Source: Gerris lacustris
Taxonomy: Eukaryota; Arthropoda; Insecta; Hemiptera; Gerridae
Reading direction: 5' to 3'
Length of the DNA: 64,000 nucleotides
NCBI GenBank assembly: GCA_951217055.1
Contig: OX578276.1
Span: 66,980,144 to 67,044,143 of the forward strand
The notes under the pieces were generated by a model that made no database searches, had not been told where the DNA came from, and saw nothing but the letters and a program-made list of their open reading frames with translations. This document shows positions 24,060-34,498 of this stretch, in pieces. The translations under genes and the position numbers were made by a program. How positions within the stretch are numbered: position 1 is the stretch's first letter; every line of letters starts with the position of its first letter.

Positions 24060-25322
24060 TCATTGTCGTAGATCTTTGTCATTTTGATTATTGACCATTG
24101 GTAGCGAACATAGCTTTGTAATTGTTCTTTTGTAGATTCCCTTTGAAGTTCTAACTGAAGCTACTCTGACTAGGCCGTCGGGTCCAGGATGGACAGCGAT
24201 CACTCTAGCCAAAATCCAATGCAGTGGAGAAATATTGTCCTCTTTGATTAGGACGAGTGTGTTTTCTTGAAGATTTTGAGAAGTCTGCTTCCACTTTACC
24301 CTTTCTTGAAGTTGATGAATGTAGTCTTTATACCATCTTCCCCAAAAATGTTGAGAAAGCTGCTGTGTTAGTTGCCATCTAGAAAGTCTGTTACTCGGCT
24401 CTTCTACTAGATTCTGCTCAGGTACATGATTTAAGGAATCACCAATAAGGAAATAGGAAGGGGATAGGGCTGTTAGATCGGAAGGATCATTGGACATTGG
24501 AGTGAGTGGACGGGAATTTAGATATGATTCAATTTTACATAAGATAGTGTAATATTCACCAAAGGTTAGCAATGATTTTCCTAAGATTCTAACTAAGTGG
24601 CGTTTGACTGAGGCTACTCCTGCTTCCCATAAACCACCATGATGTGGCGATTTTGGTGCTATAAACTTCCATTGGATTCCCTCAGAAGAAAGTTTACTAA
24701 TTAATTTTGTATGGAAGTCCTTACTTGTAATGAAGTTTTGAAACTGACCTTTAAGAATATTGTTTGCTCCTACAAAGGTTGATGCATTGTCTGAGTAAAT
24801 GGTGTTACACTTTCCACGTCTAGCCATGAATCTGCTAAGTGTGGCTAAAAACGCCTCTGTGGTTAAATCTTCCACAAGTTCTAAGTGTATTGCTCGCGTA
24901 CATAAACATACAAAAACTGCGATCCAAGCCTTACACGCTCGAACGCCTCTTTTATGATTAGGAACTAATTGAATAGGGCCACAATAGTCTATGCCGGTAG
25001 AGGTGAATGGTCTTGATAATGTAACTCTATCCTTTGGCAAGTCTCCCATGAGTTGTTCTTGACTAGTCGGTTTGGCTCGAAAACAAGGAATACATTGTAA
25101 AATTACTCTTCTCACGGTGGCTCTTCCGTTGAGAGGCCAAAATTTTAGGCGAATGTTTGATAACACTGACTGACATCCTGCATGACCCAGTTTGATGTGT
25201 TCGTGTCTAATTAGAATGTTAGTGAAATGGTCTTTGGGTAGGACTATTGGATGTTTCTGGTCGGGTGTTATGTCAGCCTGATTTAGACGACCACCAACTC
25301 GGATGACGTCATTTTTATCCAA
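24060..25322 (-). CDS. BEL/Pao integrase part of Pol (separate frame)
   Basis: This 420-residue frame encodes the integrase that would insert the element's cDNA. A zinc-binding H-H-C-C region is visible (RHEHIKLGH near residues 39-47, CIPC at 77-80). The catalytic acidic triad is D112 (GIDYCGP), D178 (YSDNAS) and E233 (GLWEAGV). A C-terminal domain typical of BEL/Pao follows (PLHWILARVIAVHPGPDG). The frame has no ATG: the first listed codon is TTG, and an in-frame stop lies only a few codons upstream (25332-25334). It overlaps the end of the gag-pol frame by 8 bases in the +1 frame. In this family integrase is normally fused to the rest of Pol, so this is a broken or frameshift-expressed part of one gene rather than an independent gene. 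Confidence 0.93.
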   Translation of the reverse strand: MDKNDVIRVGGRLNQADITPDQKHPIVLPKDHFTNILIRHEHIKLGHAGCQSVLSNIRLKFWPLNGRATVRRVILQCIPCFRAKPTSQEQLMGDLPKDRVTLSRPFTSTGIDYCGPIQLVPNHKRGVRACKAWIAVFVCLCTRAIHLELVEDLTTEAFLATLSRFMARRGKCNTIYSDNASTFVGANNILKGQFQNFITSKDFHTKLISKLSSEGIQWKFIAPKSPHHGGLWEAGVASVKRHLVRILGKSLLTFGEYYTILCKIESYLNSRPLTPMSNDPSDLTALSPSYFLIGDSLNHVPEQNLVEEPSNRLSRWQLTQQLSQHFWGRWYKDYIHQLQERVKWKQTSQNLQENTLVLIKEDNISPLHWILARVIAVHPGPDGLVRVASVRTSKGIYKRTITKLCSLPMVNNQNDKDLRQ

Positions 25323-28300
25323 AAAATGGGTTTAATGATAGAAGTTTGCTTTTATGATTTAAAGGTAAGTTTTCCTTTAATCTATTAAATTCATCATAAA
25401 AGTGCCTTTTTTGTACTAACTTAACAATAGTTGTGATTGACTGATCTATTTGTACTGGTGTTAGAGGATACTTGGTATATTGTTGTGTTTTGGGAAGTAT
25501 GCCTAGTTCTGAATTTGGAAGACGACAGTTGCTGACAAACCTTTGTATGTATGCCACAACTTGGATTAATTTGGGGTAAGATGAATATTTATCAATTATT
25601 GAATAATCGTGTGTAATTGATGTACATGTTGTAATAATCCTTTTTGCTTCAGGTATAACAGTAAGTTGTTCGATGCTGGCAACAGGAATCGAGTTTGAAG
25701 TGATTTCTTCTTCAGATGATAGCCACGATGGACCATGCCACCATAAACTTTCTTCAATAAGAACCTGTGTGAGACATCCTCTTGATATTAAGTCAGCTGG
25801 GTTAGTTTCTGTGGTCACGTGTCTCCAAGAACTTATTTTTGTAAGATCCTGAATCTTACTGACGCGGTTTGCTACAAATGTACTCCAGTGCGATGATGGA
25901 GAGTTTATCCAATGAAGGACTATCATAGAGTCAGTATAAAGATATATATTTGATATGTTACATTGAAGTGACGAAACAGTTGACTGTAGCAATTGTGCTA
26001 GTAATAAGGCTCCACACAGCTCCAATCTCGGCAAACTTGTAGTTTTAAGTGGTGCAATGCGAGATTTAGCTGTAACCAAGTGAGATGTGATAGTGCCATC
26101 AGGCTTCAATGTTTTTAAATATATTGCAGCACCGTAAGCTTTCTCAGAAGCGTCAGAAAAAGCATGAATTTCCAGCTTGCTGTCTGAGGAGGTGATGTAT
26201 CGAGGTATGTACAATGTCTTTAAATGAGTCAATGATTCATGCCAGGTCTTCCACTGGGAAAGCAAAGGTTCTGGAAGTTGCTCATCCCAGCCTAGTTGTA
26301 ATAACCATATTTGTTGCATAGTTATTTTCGCATATGTAATTATAGGACCAATTAAGCCTAATGGGTCGAAAAGCTGTGCTATGTGAGAGAGCACTCCTCT
26401 TTTCGTGGTAGGTAGTGTTTGAGTAGGATGCGCAAATTTGAATGCGTCTTGCGACGGGTTCCATATGAGCCCAAGTGTTTTAAATTGATTACCTCCAGCA
26501 ATGTTATGCTCATCGCTAGCTGTGCCGTTTGTCTTTAAATGTTCTAGTAAACGTGGGTCATTAGAATTCCATTTTCTAAGATTGAATTTTCCAAGGCTTA
26601 ACAATTCTGTTAACTGAGATTGAAGGATTTGGGCATCTTCAAGTGTGTTGGCTCCACCCATGAAGTCATCAACGTAAAATGAACCCTTTATAGCTTCAGC
26701 TGCCTTTGGATACCTTTCATGGTAACTATTGGCAAGTTCAATCAATGTTCTTGTGGCAAGATATGACGAACTGCTTACCCCATAGGTGATGGTTTGCAAT
26801 TCAAAAGTTTCGACAGGTTTGTTTAGATTGCTTCTCCATAATATTAGTTGTAGATGACGTTGCGACTCATCTATTAAAACTTGCCTGTACATTTTTTCTA
26901 TGTCGGCAATCATGACATAAGAGAATAAACGAAATCGTAAAATAATTGATTGTAATGTTGGTTGCACAACTGGACCAACCATTGCTATGCTGTTAAGAGA
27001 AAGGCCTGTTGTAGTTTTTGCACTAGCATCAAATACTACTCTTACACGAGTTGTAGTGGATTCCTTGAATACGGCATGGTGTGGTATGTAGTAGCTGCAT
27101 TTAGGTAAAGAGTCGATTTCCTTTTGATTAAGCTTACGCATGTGATTTAAAGTTTCATATTCCGTCATGAATTTGTCGTATTCTTCCATAAGCCTGGGAT
27201 TGTTAAGGAGTTTTTTTTCTAAGTTATAAAATCGTTTTAATGCGTTTTCGTAGGAATCACCTAGTTCTTCTGGATCTTTCTTTAAAGGTATTTTAACAAT
27301 GTATCTCCCATCGTCTTGCTGTTTTGTTGATTGTTTGTAAAGTTCCTCACAACTTCGATCGTCTCCGGTAAAGGGAGTAGAAGGACTACACTCTTCCAGA
27401 TTCCAGAATTTTTCCATTTGATGTTGAAGATTTTCCATTTCAATAGTCGATAAGTGACATAACATTGCTGAGTTATTTTGAATATATCGTGGTGTACATG
27501 GGATGTTGCCTGCCACTATCCAACCGAGTTTGGTTTCTTGAAGATGTAATTTGTTATCGAACATTGTTGCATGACCATTGCACATTAGGTCCCAAAATAG
27601 ATCGGAACCAATAAGGACATCAATCCGAGAAGACTCTGCGAATGATGGATCAGCTAATGTTATTTGGTCGGGAAGATTCCAAGAAGAAATGTCAATACTA
27701 GTTGATGGTAAGTAGCCTGTTATCTTTGGTAAAACGAAAAAGCGAATGTTGGAATTAAATCTGTTATGCCTTGATGATATGGCGGTGTCTACAAATGCCT
27801 TAACTTGCGTAACTGAAGAGTTTACACCAATAACTGGCAAGCGTATTTTATTGTTTTTCAGTTTTAATTGCTGGCATACAGATTCGGTAATGTAGCTAGA
27901 TTGCGAGCCATTATCTAAGAGGGCTCGGCAAATAACTGAATTGCCTTTTTGATCACACACGTTTATTATTGCCGTAGAAAGCAATACGTTTTTAAAAGAA
28001 TGCTGAATAGAGTAAGTATGGGTAGATGGATTAGAAGTATTTTCCTTATGATTATTATATGAAGTGTTAGATTTTTGTTTTTCAGGTTGGTTGTCTTGAT
28101 TGATGTCTGATGAGGGTATATTGTATCCATGTATGCTTGTATTATGTCTTTGAGAACAGCGCTTACAATTGGTTAGAGATTTACATTGATCAATACTGTG
28201 ACTTGCACGTAGACAGTTTAGGCACAGTTTTAACGATTGTAGTTTCTTGACTCTGTCTTGTGTCGACAGAGACAGATATTGTTGGCATATTGATATGTGA

Positions 28301-29382
28301 TGTTGGGAGTTACAGAGTGAACAGGTAAATGTTTGACGAGTAACAAGATAAGTTTTAGTCTCATCTTTGGTTGGCGATGGTTTCGATGAATTATGTTTGT
28401 TGATGTATGGTTTGAATTGCTTTGAATTATTATAATTATTAAACTTAGAATTATTATGGTTATTGTTATTATTAGATTTAGTATTGTGATTAGTTGCGTT
28501 AGTAGATTTGTTTTCTTGATAATGGATACATTGTTTTAAGAAGCTAGTGAGTTCGGACAGTAATGGAATTTTGTCTGCGGCGCACTGTCTTGTCCATAGA
28601 TCATGGGTGTATGGATCAAGTTTTTTGACGATCGTAAACATTACGAGTGTATCCCACATATCTACGGGTTGTTTTAATGAATCTAAAATTTTTAGATGAC
28701 GCGTGTATTCATTCATTAAATTTGTTAGGTTTTCCGCCGTTCCCTTTTCCACCTTTGGAATGTCAAGAAGTTGTTTTATATGGTGTTTTATTATTACATT
28801 TGTGTTTTTATAGTTGTCTTTTAATAAATTGAGCGCCACGGTGTAGTTTGATGGTATAAGTTCAAGGTTGTTAATGAGCTCTTTGGCTTTTCCACTAACT
28901 GCAGTTTTTAAGTAATAGAGCTTTTGAGTATCAGTTAATGACTCCTTTTTGTTAATTAAAGAATCAAACAGCTCGAAAAAGGGAATAGCTTCTTCTAGTT
29001 TTCCACTAAATTCAGGAAGGCTGATAATAGGTAGAGGGATTTCAGATTTACTATTGTTTATATGTGTGTTTAAAGAACTAGAAATTTGTAGCTCAGATTT
29101 CGCTAATGTTTTGGCGTGCTGTTCAGCTAATGCAACACTGCTAAAGTACAAAGATTCTAATTCCTCTCTGTATTCTTGGTGCGTAGGATCATTGCTGTTA
29201 AGTTCAATATTTGTTTCAACTTCGTTGAATTTTTCCCACAATTCTTCTATTTTTCTTAACCTAATATTAATTTCAGGTGATATGTTGTCACCCGAAACAT
29301 TTTGGATGAAATTAGAAAACCTTTGAAGCTGGCTGTTCAATTGTGTACGTAATTTAATAAGTTCTTTAATGTTTCCAGGCAT
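25315..29382 (-). CDS. BEL/Pao Gag-protease-RT-RNase H polyprotein
   Basis: From the ATG at 29380-29382 the frame gives about 1,355 residues; a longer open frame begins at a TTG at 29421. In order: a Gag region with LPEFSG near residue 124; two or three CCHC-like zinc knuckles at about 352-417; a retropepsin-like protease with LLDNGSQSSYI, active D at about 490 (family usually D-S/T-G); reverse transcriptase with RVVFDAS and the catalytic YVDD at about 903-906 (26665-26676); and RNase H from about 1071 (HAFSDASEKAYGAA) to 1194. A conserved tail follows. It ends prematurely at TAA directly after a six-base A/T homopolymer (25321-25326), where the integrase continues in another frame. All other motifs look intact, so the element is young. 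Product: cytoplasmic virus-like particle and reverse transcription enzymes (family knowledge). Confidence 0.95.
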   Translation of the reverse strand: MPGNIKELIKLRTQLNSQLQRFSNFIQNVSGDNISPEINIRLRKIEELWEKFNEVETNIELNSNDPTHQEYREELESLYFSSVALAEQHAKTLAKSELQISSSLNTHINNSKSEIPLPIISLPEFSGKLEEAIPFFELFDSLINKKESLTDTQKLYYLKTAVSGKAKELINNLELIPSNYTVALNLLKDNYKNTNVIIKHHIKQLLDIPKVEKGTAENLTNLMNEYTRHLKILDSLKQPVDMWDTLVMFTIVKKLDPYTHDLWTRQCAADKIPLLSELTSFLKQCIHYQENKSTNATNHNTKSNNNNNHNNSKFNNYNNSKQFKPYINKHNSSKPSPTKDETKTYLVTRQTFTCSLCNSQHHISICQQYLSLSTQDRVKKLQSLKLCLNCLRASHSIDQCKSLTNCKRCSQRHNTSIHGYNIPSSDINQDNQPEKQKSNTSYNNHKENTSNPSTHTYSIQHSFKNVLLSTAIINVCDQKGNSVICRALLDNGSQSSYITESVCQQLKLKNNKIRLPVIGVNSSVTQVKAFVDTAISSRHNRFNSNIRFFVLPKITGYLPSTSIDISSWNLPDQITLADPSFAESSRIDVLIGSDLFWDLMCNGHATMFDNKLHLQETKLGWIVAGNIPCTPRYIQNNSAMLCHLSTIEMENLQHQMEKFWNLEECSPSTPFTGDDRSCEELYKQSTKQQDDGRYIVKIPLKKDPEELGDSYENALKRFYNLEKKLLNNPRLMEEYDKFMTEYETLNHMRKLNQKEIDSLPKCSYYIPHHAVFKESTTTRVRVVFDASAKTTTGLSLNSIAMVGPVVQPTLQSIILRFRLFSYVMIADIEKMYRQVLIDESQRHLQLILWRSNLNKPVETFELQTITYGVSSSSYLATRTLIELANSYHERYPKAAEAIKGSFYVDDFMGGANTLEDAQILQSQLTELLSLGKFNLRKWNSNDPRLLEHLKTNGTASDEHNIAGGNQFKTLGLIWNPSQDAFKFAHPTQTLPTTKRGVLSHIAQLFDPLGLIGPIITYAKITMQQIWLLQLGWDEQLPEPLLSQWKTWHESLTHLKTLYIPRYITSSDSKLEIHAFSDASEKAYGAAIYLKTLKPDGTITSHLVTAKSRIAPLKTTSLPRLELCGALLLAQLLQSTVSSLQCNISNIYLYTDSMIVLHWINSPSSHWSTFVANRVSKIQDLTKISSWRHVTTETNPADLISRGCLTQVLIEESLWWHGPSWLSSEEEITSNSIPVASIEQLTVIPEAKRIITTCTSITHDYSIIDKYSSYPKLIQVVAYIQRFVSNCRLPNSELGILPKTQQYTKYPLTPVQIDQSITTIVKLVQKRHFYDEFNRLKENLPLNHKSKLLSLNPFFG

Positions 29383-30124
29383 GATAAATTTGGTACGAAA
29401 TAAAATAATTAAGATTGACAAATTGATTTATAAAGTGAGAAATAAAATTGTTTAATGTTGAATGAAAAGAATTAGAATTAATTATAATTATTTTATTTTA
29501 ATACGTAATGTTTGAATCAAAGAATAAAAAAGGGGAGAGTAGTTTTTTAAACTTAAATAGAGATAATCTAGAATGGAATAGATAAATAATATGGAATAAA
29601 TTAGTAGGGTGGTTGATAAAGAAAGAATGGTGTTAAGGAATGAAAAGGAAAGAGAAAGAAAGATAAGGCTTATCTGAAGGCGATACGTCTGCGCTGCGTT
29701 GAGTCGGCGGCGAGGCTCTGTGAAGTCAGGTGTGCAGAACTGAGGGGTGTAGTTGAGCGGTGGTAGTGCGTTGCCTGTGGTGGTGTGCTAGTAGAGAGGG
29801 CGAGTGACGAAAGCGCGGGACCATGTGAGTTCCCTTACGTCTTCCTTGACTTCTACTCTAACTACGTCCTTCACACTTCAACTATAATAGTTACAATCCA
29901 CGAGCAAATTAAAGTTTCACTATTCGCACTTGAATTAATTGATTTTATAAATGTTTTTCTTTGATTACTGATTACTGATTTACGGTGTATTTTGATTAGT
30001 AAAGAAATGAACGCACGAGTTAAATAAATATTTTTATGATTATTGCTTGATCTTGATAGTTGTAAATATATAACGATATTATTGATTTTTATTTTAACTG
30101 AATCCGGTATACTAGTTCGGATCA
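29383..30124 (-). other. BEL/Pao 5' leader
   Basis: About 740 bases between primer site and the gag start. GC-richer around 29690-29830. No conserved ORF. It would carry packaging signals, but none can be identified from sequence alone. Confidence 0.6.
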
Positions 30125-30138
30125 GGCGCAAAGGACCA
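30125..30138 (-). promoter_or_regulatory. Candidate tRNA primer-binding site
   Basis: On the minus strand, 8 bases after the 5' LTR, the sequence TGGTCCTTTGCGCC begins with TGG as a primer-binding site should, matching the CCA end of a tRNA. Which tRNA cannot be decided here. Confidence 0.65.
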
Positions 30139-30146
30139 AAAACTTA

Positions 30147-30374
30147 TGTTGGGTATGGTTTGATGAAAAAGAAGTGAAATAAATGATTTGAATGATTATA
30201 TTGATAATTAACATGTTACATAAATGAAATGTGTGATGTTAACGGGTACACTATGTTGCGAGTACTGAACCGACCTCCGGTCCCTACCGTAGACGACGAA
30301 TCTCCCTCTCCTAGGAAGGTTAATTCCACAAATCCACACCGGTCAGGGCCAGAGGGCAGCACTTGTACTCAACA
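30147..30374 (-). repeat. BEL/Pao 5' LTR
   Basis: 228 bp, matching 23664-23891 with no difference seen. For the minus-strand element this is the upstream LTR and would hold the promoter. Confidence 0.95.
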
Positions 30375-30418
30375 ATCTATTATAATAAATCTCATTGATC
30401 TAACAAAAACTTTTTTTT

Positions 30419-30960
30419 GCTTCCGAGCTTACCGAAGGTAACGGAAGCTATGTGATCGTTCTGAAGAACGAAAAAATTTTAGGTCTCCGATTTCAAACAT
30501 TCTAAGACAGAATTCCATTTCATACATCAGGGAATATTTTTGGTTCTGTGTCTGTCTGTCGGTTTGTCGGTCCGACTATTCGAAAGCTCTCTAAAGGTGC
30601 GTTCAGACTATTCTGACGTGACGTGGTAATCACGTCACGTCAGAATAGTCTTAGTTTCAACCTGCGCACTTCCACATGCGCAAAAACATACATTTATTTA
30701 CACCTATAGCTTCAAAAGTACTTATTTGATTTGTATGAAACTTTTATAGTTTATTAAAAGTAGTCCGCAGATAGCGCTAGATTAATTTGAACCGTCTGCG
30801 CTCTTTAACTTTTGCTAAATTGATACTTTAATTTAATTAAAAAATCAAAACAATTTGGACACAAACAATTAAACCAATTAGACAATAATTGCTTGTAAAA
30901 GCATAAAATCAATAAAGTACGTGATAGGATGCGAAGAAGCTATGTGCCACACCAATTGGC
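30419..30960 (+). repeat. Repeat family A, near-full copy
   Basis: Starts with a strong head hairpin: GCTTCCG (30419-30425) pairs with CGGAAGC (30442-30448), and inside it TTACC pairs with GGTAA around GAA. A second hairpin, CGTTCTGAAGAACG, follows at 30457-30470. Then a CTGTCTGTCGG tract, and an end at CTATGTGCCACACCAATTGG. GAAGCTATGTG occurs near both ends as a direct repeat. A foreign 21 bp hairpin sits inside at 30605-30651. Confidence 0.75.
30605..30651. other. Perfect 21 bp hairpin inside family A
   Basis: AGACTATTCTGACGTGACGTG (30605-30625) pairs without mismatch with 30631-30651 around a 5-base loop. It is absent from the other family A copies, so it looks like a tiny insertion, perhaps the remnant of a TIR element (GGTGCGTTCAGAC precedes it). 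Confidence 0.85.
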
Positions 30961-32069
30961 AATCAAGTATTTTATAGAGGGTACTCTTTAGCCCATGAGC
31001 ATCGAAATAATGCCATATAAACATGGTGTGAGATTTTCCGATCACCTTTTCTACTTTTTTATATATTTACTCCGTGGTACTACTACTATTGGCCTACTCC
31101 ACAATCTAAGGCTTTTCGTCACCAATTCCGCAACCTCATGCTTCTTAGGTCATCTTCTACATCGTCCATCCAACTTTTCCGGGGTCGTCACTTGAGTCGT
31201 TTTCCCTGAGGTCTTTTTTAGAAGATCTTTTACTCCCAGCTTCCTTCATCCATTCCTAATAAGTGGTCAACCCATCTCATATACTTAGTATGATATGTAT
31301 ATAATGTATTTTGATGGTGCATAAAAGTGCATATTTTGATGGAAAAAAATAATTTTGTGATTTTAATGGATGTATTCTGTGCAGACGCGTCTAGCCTTAA
31401 CTATAGGGTAGATTTCGATGAAATTAAGCTTACATGTTTAGAAAAATCGAAATCACACCGAGGTGGAATTGAGAAATTAAATTTTAGCTCAATATTTTTA
31501 GACGCTACACCTCTTCCAAAAATCTAAAAAGCATGAAATTAAGTTGTTTTTTGAAAACGATTTTAAAGATTCTAATACAAAAAGTTTTTAAATAAAGTCC
31601 CAATATCTAGTTTTCGAGATATTTAATGATAATAAATGTGATTTAGCTTATAATAGGAAAACAAGATGTAAACAATCACCCATTGTATTCTTTTAAAGTA
31701 TTATACATTAGATATTATGGAATTTATATTCAGCATCACTATTTGAATGTAAGAAAATTTGTTTGAGTTTGTCGGACCAATTTTTACTTCTTCTCACCTT
31801 CTTCGAAGGTATATAGGAAACTTATTGTTTATTTTAAGTTGAATCACCCTGTACATTAAAAGGTAGCCTGAATAATAAATATACTTAAAGAAAAGATTGG
31901 TTGAAAAGAGATTTTATCTTTTATCTGACAACATACATTCTGTCAAAACATCCATTAATGTAAAATCTTTTTCCTTTTCCTCACCTACTCCAAAAGTATG
32001 TGTTTAAAAAAAATATTGCTTTTATTCAATAAACCTGAAACCGAAATTTTAACGGAAATGTCAGTTGAG
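30961..32069. other. Intergenic stretch
   Basis: AT-rich, no gene recognised. Confidence 0.35.
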
Positions 32070-32480
32070 GGTGTTTTTAAAATAATTTGAGTGGTTTATA
32101 GCTGGATGTTGGTCTGTCGGTTTGTCTATGTATCTGTCTGCCTCAGTTTTGAAGCTAGAGAGGCAAAACTTGGTACAAAAAGCCAATGCTGTAATCAGTC
32201 GTTACATTTAGTAGAATATAACTTTGTTACGTCATTAACCTTTTCTGAATCAGCAAATATTAAAAAAAAAATCTGATTGTGCAGAAATTTGCAGTAATTA
32301 TACCTCTTATTAAGAAAATCATTCCCACTCAACATTTCAACAATTTCCATTCCACATTCACAACAACATTCCAATGAATCTCTTTTTGATATCTGCCACC
32401 ATTTTGAGAACATCGACTTTTGAACTTTGAAACTTAAACGCTAAATAACTTCGGAACTATTATTTTGCCGAAGTTAACAA
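32070..32480. repeat. Dispersed repeat (GTTTTTAA type), copy 2
   Basis: Diverged relative of 11337-11725: GGTGTTTTTAAAATAATTTG, GAGTGGTTTATAG, then GTCTGTCGGTTTGTC. The right end (ACTTTTGAACTTTGAAAC, CGCTAAATAA) recurs at 34805-34850. Confidence 0.4.
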
Positions 32481-33600
32481 ATGAACCTGTTTAACGGGTG
32501 AATAATATTTGGGCACACAAAAAGAATAGACGAAAAGGATTTTTAAAAGATTTGTCAGCACCGATCAAATCTCTCACTCCTCATCAGTACGTTAGTTCTG
32601 CTCGGTGTACTGGATTCGTGGAAGCACCCGGTCTCTTGACGGTTTATTTCTCTGGAAAGAAAGTTATTTATGTTAGTGGTCGGTTATTGTTTTAACGTGG
32701 GGAAACTTTTGAAAGTTTGTTTTAAAACTTTTGTTGTTGTTCTATTAATTATAATTTATTATAGAAATCCAAAAATCCCTATATTCCAAACAACTTTTGG
32801 GGCAAAAAAAAACAAACTAATAAGACATTATACACTGACGGCTTTGTGAAATTTCCCAGGACTACTTTCTTAAAACCCTATCCCACTCTCAGTTGTATAT
32901 CATATGTTTCCAGTAATACACTTTTTACCTGCTCTTACATTTCTAGGGAACCGATTCTTCAATATGTAATTACTTATTAATAAAATTATTCTAAATCTTT
33001 TTTTGAACATACATATCGGAATTACTCGCATATTATAATAATATACGTGTAAACTATGCCAGGAACAATTGTATAAATGTTAATAGAAGATTAGAGACAA
33101 AACTTATTAAAACATAAAACCTGAAACGTGAAGCGTAAAATAAGGTTTTAGTTTTATAAAAGTAAAAAGTGTTAATGATATATCTAATGATTAAAGACAA
33201 TAATGGAAGTAGTCAACATTCAAGAAAAGGCTTACTAACGATTATAACACAATTCATTGTATTGTTACAAATAATTCATTTGAAACCAATAACATGTAAT
33301 GACTACTTTATATAACAAGTACCTACTTATATGTTTACTTTAAAATATTTCCGTAAAGCTTTACATATAGCAAGGCATTTTTTGGGATAATATAACTAAG
33401 ATTTGTGCTGCTATTTCTGTAAAAAGTTCCATTTCACCATCTCCAACAAACAAACTCAAATTTTAAGTTTATAAAAAGTAACTGATAAAAATGATAAGAG
33501 GATTCAAGGTTATACCTGTGGTACTAAGCTGTGCAATTCCACTATGTTAGGCATTATTATTTATATCAATTAATTTACGGAATATTTTTATGTTCCGTTA
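32481..33600. other. Intergenic stretch
   Basis: AT-rich; no gene recognised. Confidence 0.35.
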
Positions 33601-33602
33601 TA

Positions 33603-34498
33603 CGTAGTCTGTTCAAAAAATACGCGGACTGACGTCATAAAACAAAATGTACTTTATGGAGAAGTTACAAGTCAGCGTCCCCTTCAAAGTACTCTCCTCC
33701 CCAACGCACACACTTATCCCAACGGTGTTTTCACTTTTTGAAACAGTCCTGGTACTCTTCTTTTGTAATGTCCTTCAGCTCCTTCGTCGCATTTGCCTTT
33801 ATCTCGGGAATCGACTCAAATTTTCTTTCTTTGAAGGGTCTTTTGAGTTTGGGGAACAAAAGAAAAAGTCACAAGGAGCAAGGTCAGGAGTGATATGATC
33901 CTTCACAAGAAGTGTTCATCTTCTTCTGAACGATCAAGCAGACAAACCCGGACGCGATTGGCTTTTTGGTTGTCCGTCATCAAGCGTGGCACAAATTTCG
34001 CAGCAACGCGGTGCATCTTCAATTTTGTGGTCAAAATCTCGTAACAAGATCCAACTGATATCCCACACTCTTCAGCAAGCTCCCTAATGGCCAGACGTCG
34101 ATTTGCCCTCACCAGGGTGTTGATTCTGTCCACGTGTGGGGTCGTCAGTTTCCGTGGATGGACGTCCAAGACGTTCATCGTCTTCAATCGACTGTCGACC
34201 ACCCTTCAAACGTTAATGCCACTTGAAACATGGCGTACGCTTCATAGCAACATCACCGTAAGCCGTGTTAAGCTTAGCAAATGTTTCAGTCTGAAATTCG
34301 ACAAACCAAAAAATCAAAATCATACTTCACTAAAAACCCCGTAGCTAATCAAAAAAATAAAGATATCTTCAATCGGGAAATGTTGTCGTTGTTATTATCA
34401 GCTGATCTGTACAAACCTAGCGACACCAAGAAGATACCTCTGGGACCAAATGGAGCCACGCAATTCAAACAGTCCGCGTATTTTTTTAACAGACCTCG
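33603..34498 (-). mobile_element. Internally deleted mariner-type transposon
   Basis: Inverted ends (GTCTGTTCAAAAAATACGCG / CGCGTATTTTTTTAACAGAC) are bordered by TA at 33601-33602 and 34499-34500. The inside holds both ends of a mariner transposase gene but not the middle. At 896 bp it is shorter than the ~1.3 kb usual for the family, consistent with a non-autonomous deletion derivative. Confidence 0.85.
33650..34290 (-). pseudogene. Mariner transposase remnant
   Basis: On the minus strand the N-terminal part reads as a first helix-turn-helix segment (AKLNTAYGDVAMKRT) and linker, then a second HTH (RLAIRELAEECGISVGSCYEILTT, in the frame 33903-34202) and FVPRLMTDNQKANR. After EEDEHF the sequence jumps to the C-terminal part (PDLAPCDFFLFPKLKR, then IPEIKANATKELKDITKEEY). 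The region with the first two catalytic aspartates is deleted, and a frameshift and stops separate the remaining pieces. It cannot encode active transposase. Only the DNA-binding half could in principle be made. Confidence 0.85.

Larger units (their letters stand above)
23659..30379 (-). mobile_element. BEL/Pao LTR retrotransposon, full length with TSD
   Basis: ATCTA at 23659-23663 and again at 30375-30379 is a 5 bp target duplication. Between them lies a 6.7 kb element with two 228 bp LTRs beginning TGTT and ending AACA. Gag, protease, RT, RNase H and integrase are encoded on the minus strand in the BEL/Pao order. The LTRs show no difference by eye, which implies recent insertion. The only coding lesion I see is the frame change at the RNase H-integrase junction. 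Confidence 0.95.

Noticed and set aside
25315..25322. Integrase as an independent second gene
   Set aside because: No ATG, stop only a few codons upstream, and 8-base overlap at a homopolymer; it is the continuation of Pol.
28949..29326. 125-codon plus-strand frame and others inside the BEL/Pao element
   Set aside because: Antisense shadows of the gag-pol frame; no independent domain.
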